A stretch of DNA of 5,447 bases from Fidelibacterota bacterium UBA1611 (GCA_002321855.1 DCMX01000062.1:1-5447); one strand, 5' to 3'; counted from the first letter of the stretch, positions 1-5,447 are shown. The notes: a model not told the origin generated them from the sequence alone. A program made the numbers and translations.

Positions 1-1135
1 TCATTCTTGCTTCCTCATCACATGACTCCGGATCTGTAAAAAAATATTTTGATTGTTCAGCCAAGTGGATAAGTGTCTTAGAGCGGACCTTTAACTGATC
101 GATAACTTTCATTACATAAGCATCCGATCCCGTTTTACCCCATTCGGGGATCAAACCTCTAACGTTATCAAGGATATCCATATTTGATCTAAACATAAGA
201 TGATGACCACTGATCCAATTGAGTTTTTTAACATCAAACACTGCACTCTTTTTATTTACCTTACCCAGATCGAATGTTTCTGCCAGCTGTTCCCTATTAA
301 ACATTTCTTGATCGGTACCTGGATTCCACCCGAGTAAGGTGAGATAATTAATTAGAGCTTCTGGCAGATACCCTTGTTCCCGAAAAGCTTGCACTCCGGT
401 CGCACCATGACGCTTACTAAGGCGCTTTTGATCAGGACCCAGGATCATTGGAAGATGTGCAAAGCTCGGTAAGTTCCAGTTAAGAGCTTGATAGACCATA
501 ATTTGCTTTGGTGTATTGGAAACATGATCCTCGCCACGAATCACATGGGTGATTCCCATGTCATGGTCATCCACTGCCACTACCAAATTATAGACCGGAC
601 CACCATCAGAGCGCGCAATAACAAAATCATCTATCTCTTTATTGGGTGTTTCAATTTTGTTATAGATCTGATCAATAAATGACGTTGAACCTGATAGTGG
701 TGTTCGTAAACGAACAGTGAAAGATTCCCCAGCATCCATTTTAGACTGCACCTCGCTTTCTGAACGATCACGCCACAACCCAGGGTACAGGTATGTTTTG
801 GTTTCCTCACGTATCTTATTTAGCTCTTTTTCAGTTGCAAAACAACGGTAGGCATTCCTATTAGCAAGAAGTCGCTCTACGATCTCTGAATACCTATCTG
901 AGCGAGATGATTGAAAAACAGGTTCATCATCCCAGTCCAATCCCAACCATGATAAAGAATCCAAAATTTGTTCAACATGTTCACGTCTGGATCTTTCTCG
1001 GTCCGTGTCCTCTATTCTAAGTAGAAATTTACCTTTTGATCGCTTGGCAAATAAATAATTGAACAGGGCTGTTCGGGCACCGCCTAAATGCAATTGACCA
1101 GTGGGGCTTGGGGCAAAACGGACTCTATAATTCAC
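1..1135 (-). CDS. gltX: Glutamyl-tRNA synthetase, N-terminal 378 codons (3' end cut by window edge)
   Basis: Class I aminoacyl-tRNA synthetase that charges tRNA-Glu with glutamate in the cytoplasm. Translating from 1135 gives MNYRVRFAPSPTGQLHLGGA at the N-terminus, with the HIGH-type signature HLGG at residues 16-19. RIEDTD follows in the Rossmann fold, RGEDH lies at 200-204, and the KMSKS-type loop KRLSKR at 237-242. The start is GTG: an in-frame TGA sits at 1142-1144 and the codons between (AAA, TTA) are not starts. No clear Shine-Dalgarno precedes it. The frame stays open to base 1, so roughly the last 100-130 residues (most of the anticodon-binding domain) are missing. The zinc-knuckle cysteines of E. 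coli-type GluRS look lost: the first Cys is present (C98), but the C-x-C partner is Ala (C98-F-A100) and the downstream Cys position reads YPGLWR. It is therefore probably a zinc-free form. It lies 37 bases after tRNA-Ser(UGA) and is probably co-transcribed with it. Whether it is discriminating (Glu only) or also charges tRNA-Gln cannot be read from this part. Confidence 0.96.
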   Translation of the reverse strand, partial: MNYRVRFAPSPTGQLHLGGARTALFNYLFAKRSKGKFLLRIEDTDRERSRREHVEQILDSLSWLGLDWDDEPVFQSSRSDRYSEIVERLLANRNAYRCFATEKELNKIREETKTYLYPGLWRDRSESEVQSKMDAGESFTVRLRTPLSGSTSFIDQIYNKIETPNKEIDDFVIARSDGGPVYNLVVAVDDHDMGITHVIRGEDHVSNTPKQIMVYQALNWNLPSFAHLPMILGPDQKRLSKRHGATGVQAFREQGYLPEALINYLTLLGWNPGTDQEMFNREQLAETFDLGKVNKKSAVFDVKKLNWISGHHLMFRSNMDILDNVRGLIPEWGKTGSDAYVMKVIDQLKVRSKTLIHLAEQSKYFFTDPESCDEEARM

Positions 1136-1172
1136 TAATTTTCAGATACGGTTATTTTAATTTTTTAGACCG

Positions 1173-1261
1173 CGGAGGGGGAGGGATTCGAACCCCCGAA
1201 GGGTATAAACCCTTGCTGGTTTTCAAGACCAGTGCATTCAGCCAGACTCTGCCACCCCTCC
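1173..1261 (-). tRNA. tRNA-Ser, anticodon UGA
   Basis: An 89-base type II tRNA read on the minus strand. The acceptor stem GGAGGGG/CCCCTCC pairs perfectly over 7 bp, with discriminator G at 1173. The anticodon stem CTGGT/ACCAG encloses loop CTTGAAA, giving anticodon TGA, which reads UCA and other UCN serine codons. The long variable arm AAGGG-TTTATA-CCCTT is typical of serine tRNAs. The T arm carries TTCGAAT, and its stem contains one G-U pair. The bases after the discriminator are CG, so CCA is not encoded and must be added enzymatically. It is the second of two serine tRNAs, 34 bases after the GGA gene, and directly precedes gltX. Confidence 0.97.
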
Positions 1262-1295
1262 AGATGTTTAATAATGGACCACAGTGGCCATGTTG

Positions 1296-1382
1296 CGGAG
1301 AGAGAGGGATTCGAACCCTCGAAACGCGTGAACGTTTACACGCTTTCCAAGCGTGCGCCTTCAGCCACTCGGCCACCTCTCC
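1296..1382 (-). tRNA. tRNA-Ser, anticodon GGA
   Basis: An 87-base type II tRNA read on the minus strand. The acceptor stem GGAGAGG/TCTCTCC has a G-U pair at the seventh position, and the discriminator is G at 1296. The anticodon stem CACGC/GCGTG encloses loop TTGGAAA, giving anticodon GGA, which reads UCC and UCU. The long variable arm AAACG-TTCACG-CGTTT is typical of serine tRNAs. The T arm is GAGGG-TTCGAAT-CCCTC. The bases after the discriminator are CAA, so CCA is not encoded. It is the first gene of a probable tRNA-Ser, tRNA-Ser, gltX unit. Both tRNAs are preceded by the same four bases, ATCT, immediately before the mature 5' end. Confidence 0.97.
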
Positions 1383-1392
1383 AGATATAGTT

Positions 1393-1421
1393 ATTAATGT
1401 CAATAATTCCTGTCCTGTGAA
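1393..1421 (-). promoter_or_regulatory. Candidate sigma-70-type promoter for the tRNA-Ser/gltX unit
   Basis: Reading the minus strand, TTCACA (1416-1421, five of six matches to TTGACA) is followed after exactly 17 bases by ATTAAT (1393-1398, four of six matches to TATAAT). This would start transcription about 3-5 bases before the mature 5' end of tRNA-Ser(GGA), giving a very short leader. No better pair is visible in the 1383-1471 gap, where a promoter is expected because a terminator sits just upstream. The -10 is weak, and AT-rich sequence throws up such matches by chance, so this is a hypothesis. Confidence 0.3.
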
Positions 1422-1434
1422 TTTACAGGAATTA
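1404..1434. repeat. 10-bp perfect inverted repeat upstream of the tRNA genes
   Basis: TAATTCCTGT (1404-1413) is the exact reverse complement of ACAGGAATTA (1425-1434), with an 11-base centre. A second pairing is possible because CCTGT is tandemly repeated (1409-1413 and 1414-1418): the inner copy can pair with ACAGG at 1425-1429 around a 6-base loop. No T-run follows on the minus strand, so it is not a canonical terminator. Its centre falls on the candidate -35 element at 1416-1421, which would suit an operator. It could instead be an RNA structure if transcription starts further upstream. Confidence 0.6.
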
Positions 1435-1471
1435 ATAAATCTCAAGTTACAGTTAGTTCGCAGAATAATAT

Positions 1472-1500
1472 AAAAAAACCCCGTCGAAAACGGGGTTTTT
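1472..1500 (-). terminator. Strong rho-independent terminator, bidirectional in form
   Basis: The GC-rich stem CCCCGT (1479-1484) pairs with ACGGGG (1490-1495) around loop CGAAA. It is flanked by seven A (1472-1478) on one side and five T (1496-1500) on the other, and the first five A-T pairs can extend the stem. On the minus strand the hairpin ends in seven T, about 32 bases after the stop codon of the small gene at 1533. It should therefore end the tyrS-phosphatase-CNNM-small protein transcript and insulate the tRNA unit. On the plus strand it also has a T-rich tail (to about 1510), but no plus-strand gene is seen to need it. Confidence 0.93.
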
Positions 1501-1532
1501 ATTTTATTTTTCAAGTGAATAAGATAATCTAA

Positions 1533-1799
1533 TTATTCTTCCTCGTCAGCGGTTGTTTGTACACCTTCTTCAGTTGTGTCTGGCATGCTAATGTCTGCCA
1601 TCATTTCTGCAGTTTCGTCCATACGTTTGAGCGCAGTGTCTAAATCCTCACCATCATTCATCGCTATCATTTTTTCATTAAATCTCCAGTGTCCCGTCTT
1701 TTCTGACCGAATGCTTTTTACATACTTTACATGTACTGAATCGGCTTCTTTTCCTTTACCACCAATTTTATCAGCAAAACTTTTAGTTTTCTTAACCAT
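1533..1799 (-). CDS. Small basic/acidic protein of 88 residues, weakly resembling DUF4295
   Basis: Not firmly recognised. The first 45 or so residues are rich in Lys and Arg (MVKKTKSFADKIGGKGKEAD at the start). The core segment 22-44 has the pattern V-K-x-V-K-S-x-x-S-E-K-T-G-x-W-x-F-x-E-K-M. The second half is acidic, probably a Met-rich helix around 52-70 followed by a tail ending DEEE. The core resembles the Bacteroidetes DUF4295 family as I recall it (about 50 residues, with a KMVKSPKTGAYxF-like core, often encoded beside ribosomal protein genes). That comparison is from memory, not a search. A small protein with a basic N-terminus and a possibly nucleic-acid-facing surface, encoded beside translation genes, would fit a ribosome-associated role, but this is inference. 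No signal peptide or membrane segment is seen. The upstream region is purine-rich (AAAGAAAG) without a clear Shine-Dalgarno. A terminator follows directly, and a candidate promoter of its own lies just upstream. Confidence 0.8.
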   Translation of the reverse strand: MVKKTKSFADKIGGKGKEADSVHVKYVKSIRSEKTGHWRFNEKMIAMNDGEDLDTALKRMDETAEMMADISMPDTTEEGVQTTADEEE

Positions 1800-1817
1800 G
1801 AAATATTTCTTTCTTTA

Positions 1818-1836
1818 AAATTCAGCCGGCGAATTT
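1818..1836. repeat. Inverted repeat before the small gene
   Basis: AAATTC (1818-1823) and GAATTT (1831-1836) are perfect 6-bp inverted arms around AGCCGGC, whose GCCGGC is itself a palindrome. It stands out as a GC island in an AT-rich gap. It overlaps the candidate -10 element at 1832-1837 and the likely start of transcription, so it could be an operator. As RNA it would be a weak hairpin 18 bases before the ATG. Confidence 0.4.
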
Positions 1837-1860
1837 AGGTTCACATATTTGGAAGTTCAA
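1832..1860 (-). promoter_or_regulatory. Candidate sigma-70-type promoter for the small gene
   Basis: On the minus strand TTGAAC (1855-1860) and TAAATT (1832-1837) are separated by exactly 17 bases. Each matches four of six consensus positions. It would start transcription around 1825, giving a 5' leader of about 25 bases before the ATG at 1799. It sits in the 65-base gap after the CNNM gene, so the small gene could be transcribed both from the upstream unit and on its own. The match is modest and unproven. Confidence 0.3.
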
Positions 1861-1864
1861 TGAG

Positions 1865-2926
1865 TTAGGACAGTTTAGACCTATTTCTTAATGCCTGAAG
1901 CTTTTTTCTTTTTTCTAGCTTCGCTGTTGCCAATTTACGCATGTCTACTACGTCATCATGTTCATCAACGATCTCAACCCCTAACAAAGTTTCGATAGCA
2001 TCCTCAAGAGTGATCAACCCAGTGGTCGTACCAAACTCATCAGCAACCATGAATATTTGTTGTCGACGTTTCACAAAATCATCCAGAATATCCGAGATGG
2101 GTTCTTTTTCATCAACAGAATGAATTGGTTCCATCAGTGTTTCCATTGTCAAATGAAATTGGTCTTCAGCCTGCTTGTTTACCAGATCATAGCGGTGAAC
2201 AAACCCAACGATCTGGTCTAGACCACCATCGTAAATGGGTATTCGCGAGAAGGCGATCGGTGAATGTTTTTCAACCACCTCTCCAACCGTTTTATTTTTT
2301 TTAATTGCAAAAATAACCGATCGGGGTGTCATCACACTTTCAGCAGCAATATTATCCAGTTGCATCAGGTTTTCAATGATATCGCCTTCCTGTTCATCGA
2401 TGGCACCTTCATCCTCACTCAGTTCTGCCATAGCAAGTAATTCCGCACGAGATGCTTTAGGTTGATCATTATTCCCTCGATTAAAAGAAGTAGATATTTT
2501 TTCACTGATAATTACAAAAGGCCAGGCAATTATCATCATTATTCGTATCATATACACACTAAAACCCAATAAGGATTTATTGTAATTAGCGCCCAATGTC
2601 TTCGGTATGATCTCAGAGAAAAACAAAATTGATAAGGTTAATACACATGATGCGACCGCTACCCATTTACTACCAAATATATGAAAAGTTTGAGCGCCCA
2701 CTCCAGTAGCCCCGACCGTATTGGCTATTGTATTTATAGTAAGGATCGCAGCCAAGGGTCTGTTGATCTTCTCTTTTAAGGATCTCATTATTTCACCGCT
2801 CTTATTTCCATCCTTGATAAGAACAGCTATATTAGCATGGGAAATACTTAGTAGCACGGATTCGAGTAACGAACAAAGAAAAGACACCAGGAGAGCTGTA
2901 AGAAAGAAGGCTATTAGGGTTGTCAT
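1865..2926 (-). CDS. CNNM/DUF21 membrane protein with CBS pair (CorC-like, no C-terminal CorC_HlyC domain)
   Basis: Integral cytoplasmic-membrane protein of the CNNM/CorC (hemolysin-related) family, whose characterised members export or regulate Mg2+. The DUF21 domain covers about residues 1-150. Hydrophobic segments lie near 4-28, 57-79, 87-107 and 117-142, with the conserved NTIANT (65-70) and SEIIPKTLG (104-112) motifs. A cytoplasmic linker (ELSEDEGAIDEQEGDIIENL) leads into two CBS motifs: about 197-255, starting ESVMTPR and containing YDGGLDQIVGFVHRYDLV; and about 262-322, containing DEFGTTTGLITLEDAIETLL. The CBS pair probably binds adenine nucleotide and gates transport, as in the family. 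The protein stops after the CBS pair with a short Lys/Arg-rich tail (329-353), so the CorC_HlyC domain of many longer bacterial homologues is absent. The ATG is followed directly by the first membrane helix. No Shine-Dalgarno is evident. It lies 44 bases after the phosphatase gene, probably in the same operon. Substrate (Mg2+, Co2+ or other) cannot be fixed from sequence. Confidence 0.92.
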   Translation of the reverse strand: MTTLIAFFLTALLVSFLCSLLESVLLSISHANIAVLIKDGNKSGEIMRSLKEKINRPLAAILTINTIANTVGATGVGAQTFHIFGSKWVAVASCVLTLSILFFSEIIPKTLGANYNKSLLGFSVYMIRIMMIIAWPFVIISEKISTSFNRGNNDQPKASRAELLAMAELSEDEGAIDEQEGDIIENLMQLDNIAAESVMTPRSVIFAIKKNKTVGEVVEKHSPIAFSRIPIYDGGLDQIVGFVHRYDLVNKQAEDQFHLTMETLMEPIHSVDEKEPISDILDDFVKRRQQIFMVADEFGTTTGLITLEDAIETLLGVEIVDEHDDVVDMRKLATAKLEKRKKLQALRNRSKLS

Positions 2927-2948
2927 TCGGAGTTGAATTTAGATGAGA

Positions 2949-2971
2949 ATGCTGATGGAACAAATCAGCAT
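2949..2971 (-). other. Intergenic hairpin between phosphatase and CNNM genes
   Basis: ATGCTGAT (2949-2956) and ATCAGCAT (2964-2971) form a perfect 8-bp stem with a 7-base loop. It starts at the last base of the phosphatase stop codon. On the minus strand it is followed by TCTCATCT rather than a T-run, so it is not a canonical terminator. It may set mRNA stability or partial attenuation between the two genes, or be chance. Confidence 0.5.
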
Positions 2972-4575
2972 CATTCAATCTTTAATATCTTGCCATCAAC
3001 ATTATCTGGAATTGGAATGGATAGTATATGACCGATAGTGGGTGCAATATCAACTGTTGCTGCATGATCTGATACTCGCCTTTTAGGTCTGTTCTTCCTT
3101 GAAAATAATAAAGGAACATGTGTATCATAATCATAGGGTGTACCATGACCGGTACCATAGGGAGTTCGATATATATTTCCTGATGACAAGAGAGCAAGAA
3201 CGTCCGGGCTTCTCTCCGGATGGATCATATTTTTCATGCGCCTTATGATCTTATCAGTTGTATCAGCATCCAATATCTCTTGTTTAGTAAATACCTTTTC
3301 AATGCCATTTACCTTGGGTAGGTATTTTTTAATAATACCGGCTGGTCCTGATAACTGCGTATTTCTTTTCTTAAGTTTACCCAAGTTAAAAAAATAATTT
3401 GTCCCGTCACGGACAAAAAGGTTCTTGGCGTAAACTTCTGCGATCTCATCTTCGATCCATTCAAACGCTTCGTTCAACTCATCACGGTCTATTCTTCCAG
3501 ATTTTCTTCCCTGTGAACGTTCATATTCTGGTAAAGGCAGACCACCATGATCTGCGGTCAAGATGAATTCGATATGTTCTAACCCGATCGATCTGTCAAG
3601 ATCACTAATGAAGTCACCTAAGTATTCATCAAGTTTGATGCTGGCATCCATAACTTCCTGGGAGAAAGGACCGAAGTAATGGATTATCCAGTCCATTGCA
3701 GAAAAAGATATAGAAAGCAGGTCAACGTGATGATCCTGTCCTAAGGACTCTTCAATTAGTACAGATCCAGCCAAGTTCAAGATCAAATTTTCGAACCAAG
3801 GCATTCCCATGATCTCATCTCCTGGCTCAACATCAGGATCAAAACCAATTGGAAATACCGGGCTGTAAGGATCATCCCGGTAGCTATCCACCTCACCAAC
3901 AAAATGATCTTCACGGGCATATTTTATGTATACACTATCTGGAAATGACCTGGTCCATAACGAATCCCGATATATTTGCATGTTCAGAGCTTGATTGAAA
4001 GCGTTCAGCCAAGATGGTGCACTTTCTACATAATAATCCGATGATATGAAACTATCATGATAATTATAATACAAGACCAGATCAGGATGTTTTCCTCCTA
4101 GAAATACAGCAGATCTACCCTTACCAGCTATGGAATAAACCTTTGAGAGCGAATCAGCCGATTTCATCCAATCACCTATCCCTTTTATCGAATAGCGAGC
4201 ATATGAGCGTGCACTACCGACACCACCGATCGGCTTTGCAACAGGGTCTTCTACACAATTGACCTGTTTTTTTAAGACTCGATCATAAAAGCTATTTCCC
4301 AAAACACCCCCGGGTCCTGGATATTGACCCGTTCCAATCACATAGTGCCCTGGTCCTGTAGCTGTATAGCTGTGTTCATGGTGTACATTGGTGAAACTAA
4401 CACCGTTATCGATCAACCAGCGGAATCCCCCTTTGTATAGATCATCAAATCGTGATAATAGGTCTGGGCGTAACTGGTCAGCTACCATCAATACAACGAG
4501 CTTTATCTGGGGAGTATCTTTGGTACAGGAACCAAGAAGACAGACTGAGATAAACAATCCTAAAAGTTTTTTCAT
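2971..4575 (-). CDS. PafA-type alkaline phosphatase lipoprotein (type I phosphodiesterase/nucleotide pyrophosphatase superfamily)
   Basis: Predicted exported phosphate monoesterase that releases inorganic phosphate from organic phosphomonoesters. A lipoprotein signal (MKKLLGLFISVCLLGSC, lipobox LGSC, lipidated Cys17) indicates membrane anchoring outside the cytoplasm. The 534-residue length fits PafA (about 546). The two-zinc alkaline phosphatase fold is readable: D33 in VADQ; nucleophile T73 in TGPGH; N94 in GNSFYDR; D295 and H299 in DWIIH; D342-H343 in TADHGG; H486 in YDTH. K152 and R154 (GKGR) match the Lys/Arg pair that contacts phosphate in Elizabethkingia PafA (K162/R164) and marks monoesterases within the superfamily, so I favour phosphatase over diesterase or pyrophosphatase. 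This is comparison from memory of the family. The ATG overlaps the tyrS stop as ATGA, and a possible Shine-Dalgarno AAGGA lies 10 bases upstream inside tyrS, so translation is probably coupled. No PHO-box-like site is visible upstream, because the gene has no upstream gap. Confidence 0.92.
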   Translation of the reverse strand: MKKLLGLFISVCLLGSCTKDTPQIKLVVLMVADQLRPDLLSRFDDLYKGGFRWLIDNGVSFTNVHHEHSYTATGPGHYVIGTGQYPGPGGVLGNSFYDRVLKKQVNCVEDPVAKPIGGVGSARSYARYSIKGIGDWMKSADSLSKVYSIAGKGRSAVFLGGKHPDLVLYYNYHDSFISSDYYVESAPSWLNAFNQALNMQIYRDSLWTRSFPDSVYIKYAREDHFVGEVDSYRDDPYSPVFPIGFDPDVEPGDEIMGMPWFENLILNLAGSVLIEESLGQDHHVDLLSISFSAMDWIIHYFGPFSQEVMDASIKLDEYLGDFISDLDRSIGLEHIEFILTADHGGLPLPEYERSQGRKSGRIDRDELNEAFEWIEDEIAEVYAKNLFVRDGTNYFFNLGKLKKRNTQLSGPAGIIKKYLPKVNGIEKVFTKQEILDADTTDKIIRRMKNMIHPERSPDVLALLSSGNIYRTPYGTGHGTPYDYDTHVPLLFSRKNRPKRRVSDHAATVDIAPTIGHILSIPIPDNVDGKILKIE

Positions 4576-5447
4576 TTTTCAACGATCCTTAAAAATCGTC
4601 GTTTTCCAATTTTTAAAACCTGTTCTCCACCAGAAAAAACCATGGCATTAATATCATCTACTAATACTCCGTCCAAGCGCACGGCTCCTTGAGTTATCAT
4701 TCTACGTGCTTCACTTTTACTATTCAAGATGCCTGATTCTGCTATCAGATCAACCAGTAGCTTCTCACCGTCCATTCCGAACTCTGGCATATCATCTGGA
4801 ATACCTTTTTTGACAACTAAATTATTAAAATGAGCTTCAGCTTCTTTAGCTATTTCTATATCATAGTACAAGGTAACAACGCTCCTTGCCAATTGTTTTT
4901 TTAGATCCATGGGATTAACAGATGGATCCTTTATTTGGCTTTCTATAGAATCCAGTGTTTCTTCATTTGCGTCGGCGGCTAAAATGAACCATTTCTCTAT
5001 CATCTCATCCTTTATGGATAGGATCTTCCCATATATATCTTCTGGTTTATCCTGCAATCCGATATCGTTATTATATGATTTTGACATTTTTTCTTTTCCA
5101 TCTGTCCCTTCCAACAGCGGTAGAGTAATTATGCACTGAGGATCCTGGCCCGCTTCCTTCTGGAGATTCCGACCAACCAAAAGATTAAACTTTTGATCAG
5201 TGCCCCCAAGCTCAATATCTGCATTAAGCTCTACAGAATCCTGTCCCTGTGCCAGTGGATACAAGAACTCATGCAACGAAATAGGGATCTCAGCCTTATA
5301 TCTTTTTGTAAAATCATCCCGCTCCAGCATGCGTGCTACAGTAGTAGTACCAGCCAGTCTTATTACATCATAAAAATTCATAGAATTAAGCCATTCTGAA
5401 TTATATAATATTTTAAGTTTATTTATATCAAGTATAACTTTAGATTG
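4572..5447 (-). CDS. tyrS: Tyrosyl-tRNA synthetase, C-terminal part (5' end cut by window edge)
   Basis: Class I synthetase that charges tRNA-Tyr with tyrosine in the cytoplasm. The reading frame is open to the right edge. Before the internal Met at 5381 it continues for 22 codons, including YNSEWLNS, a stretch conserved in bacterial TyrRS, so 5381 is not the start. The visible 291 residues include VIRLAG-TTTVARMLERDDF, HEFLYPLAQGQDSV, ELGGTDQKFNLLVGR (tyrosine/ATP pocket region), the KMSKS loop (EKMSKS, fragment residues 119-124), the helical anticodon-recognition region, and a C-terminal S4 RNA-binding domain (SEARRMITQGAVRLDG to the end). About 110 N-terminal residues with the HIGH motif are missing, judging from a usual length near 400. 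The stop TGA at 4572-4574 overlaps the start of the phosphatase gene by 4 bases (ATGA), so tyrS leads that operon. Any tyrS promoter or leader control lies outside the window. Confidence 0.96.
   Translation of the reverse strand, partial: QSKVILDINKLKILYNSEWLNSMNFYDVIRLAGTTTVARMLERDDFTKRYKAEIPISLHEFLYPLAQGQDSVELNADIELGGTDQKFNLLVGRNLQKEAGQDPQCIITLPLLEGTDGKEKMSKSYNNDIGLQDKPEDIYGKILSIKDEMIEKWFILAADANEETLDSIESQIKDPSVNPMDLKKQLARSVVTLYYDIEIAKEAEAHFNNLVVKKGIPDDMPEFGMDGEKLLVDLIAESGILNSKSEARRMITQGAVRLDGVLVDDINAMVFSGGEQVLKIGKRRFLRIVEK

Noticed and set aside
488..682. Plus-strand frame of 64 codons opposite gltX
   Set aside because: Antisense shadow of a clearly coding gltX region that carries conserved synthetase motifs.
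1398..1403. Perfect TTGACA on the minus strand upstream of tRNA-Ser(GGA)
   Set aside because: A -10 at 16-18 bases would fall inside the tRNA gene (about 1375-1380), which cannot work for making a complete tRNA; likely chance.
1383..1471. T-box or amino-acid-responsive leader before the tRNA/gltX unit
   Set aside because: No T-box consensus, specifier loop or terminator/antiterminator pair is seen; the gap is short and the hairpin has no U-tract.
1108..1514. Overlapping open frames on both strands across the tRNA region (1108-1473 plus, 1152-1514 minus)
   Set aside because: They run straight through two well-formed tRNA genes and the terminator, and their protein sequence is translated tRNA (such as GEVAEWLKA), a common false call.
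2982..3197. Minus-strand frame of 71 codons inside the phosphatase gene
   Set aside because: Out-of-frame shadow of the phosphatase C-terminus with no start signal or recognisable sequence.
4572..5381. tyrS starting at the ATG at 5381
   Set aside because: The frame stays open for 22 more codons to the window edge and these encode conserved TyrRS sequence (YNSEWLNS), so the Met is internal.
1..5447. Mobile element, CRISPR array, toxin-antitoxin or defence module
   Set aside because: No transposase-like protein, terminal repeats, regularly spaced repeats or defence domains are visible on either strand; the genes are housekeeping and common envelope functions.

Overview
This window is an ordinary bacterial chromosomal segment, moderately AT-rich, with every supported gene on the minus strand (transcription runs from high to low coordinates). 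In transcription order it holds: the C-terminal three quarters of tyrosyl-tRNA synthetase (tyrS, cut by the right edge); a secreted PafA-type alkaline phosphatase lipoprotein whose ATG overlaps the tyrS stop; a CNNM/DUF21 membrane protein with a CBS pair; a small 88-residue protein, basic at the N-terminus and acidic at the C-terminus; a strong rho-independent terminator; two serine tRNA genes (anticodons GGA and UGA); and the first 378 codons of glutamyl-tRNA synthetase (gltX, cut by the left edge).

Layout: 4572-5447 tyrS, 2971-4575 phosphatase, 1865-2926 CNNM protein and 1533-1799 small protein look like one transcription unit ending at the terminator at 1472-1500. A candidate internal promoter with an overlapping inverted repeat lies just before the small gene. 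A second unit starts in the 1383-1471 gap and carries tRNA-Ser(GGA), tRNA-Ser(UGA) and gltX. Only 37 bases separate the last tRNA from the gltX start, with no terminator between them. A 10-bp inverted repeat lies upstream of the tRNAs, centred on a possible -35 element.

Organism (inference, low confidence): a diderm bacterium, because there is a lipoprotein with a lipobox and a phosphatase expected outside the cytoplasmic membrane. Weak or absent Shine-Dalgarno sequences, tRNAs without encoded CCA, a PafA-like phosphatase, and a small protein resembling the Bacteroidetes DUF4295 family together point towards the FCB group (Bacteroidetes, Marinimicrobia and relatives). The sequence alone does not fix the lineage.

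Functionally the window mixes translation genes (two aminoacyl-tRNA synthetases, two tRNAs, possibly a ribosome-associated small protein) with phosphate scavenging and an ion-transport-like membrane protein. I see no mobile element, CRISPR array, defence system or clear novel system. The most interesting items are the small DUF4295-like protein, the tyrS-phosphatase coupling, and the two inverted repeats that overlap candidate promoters.
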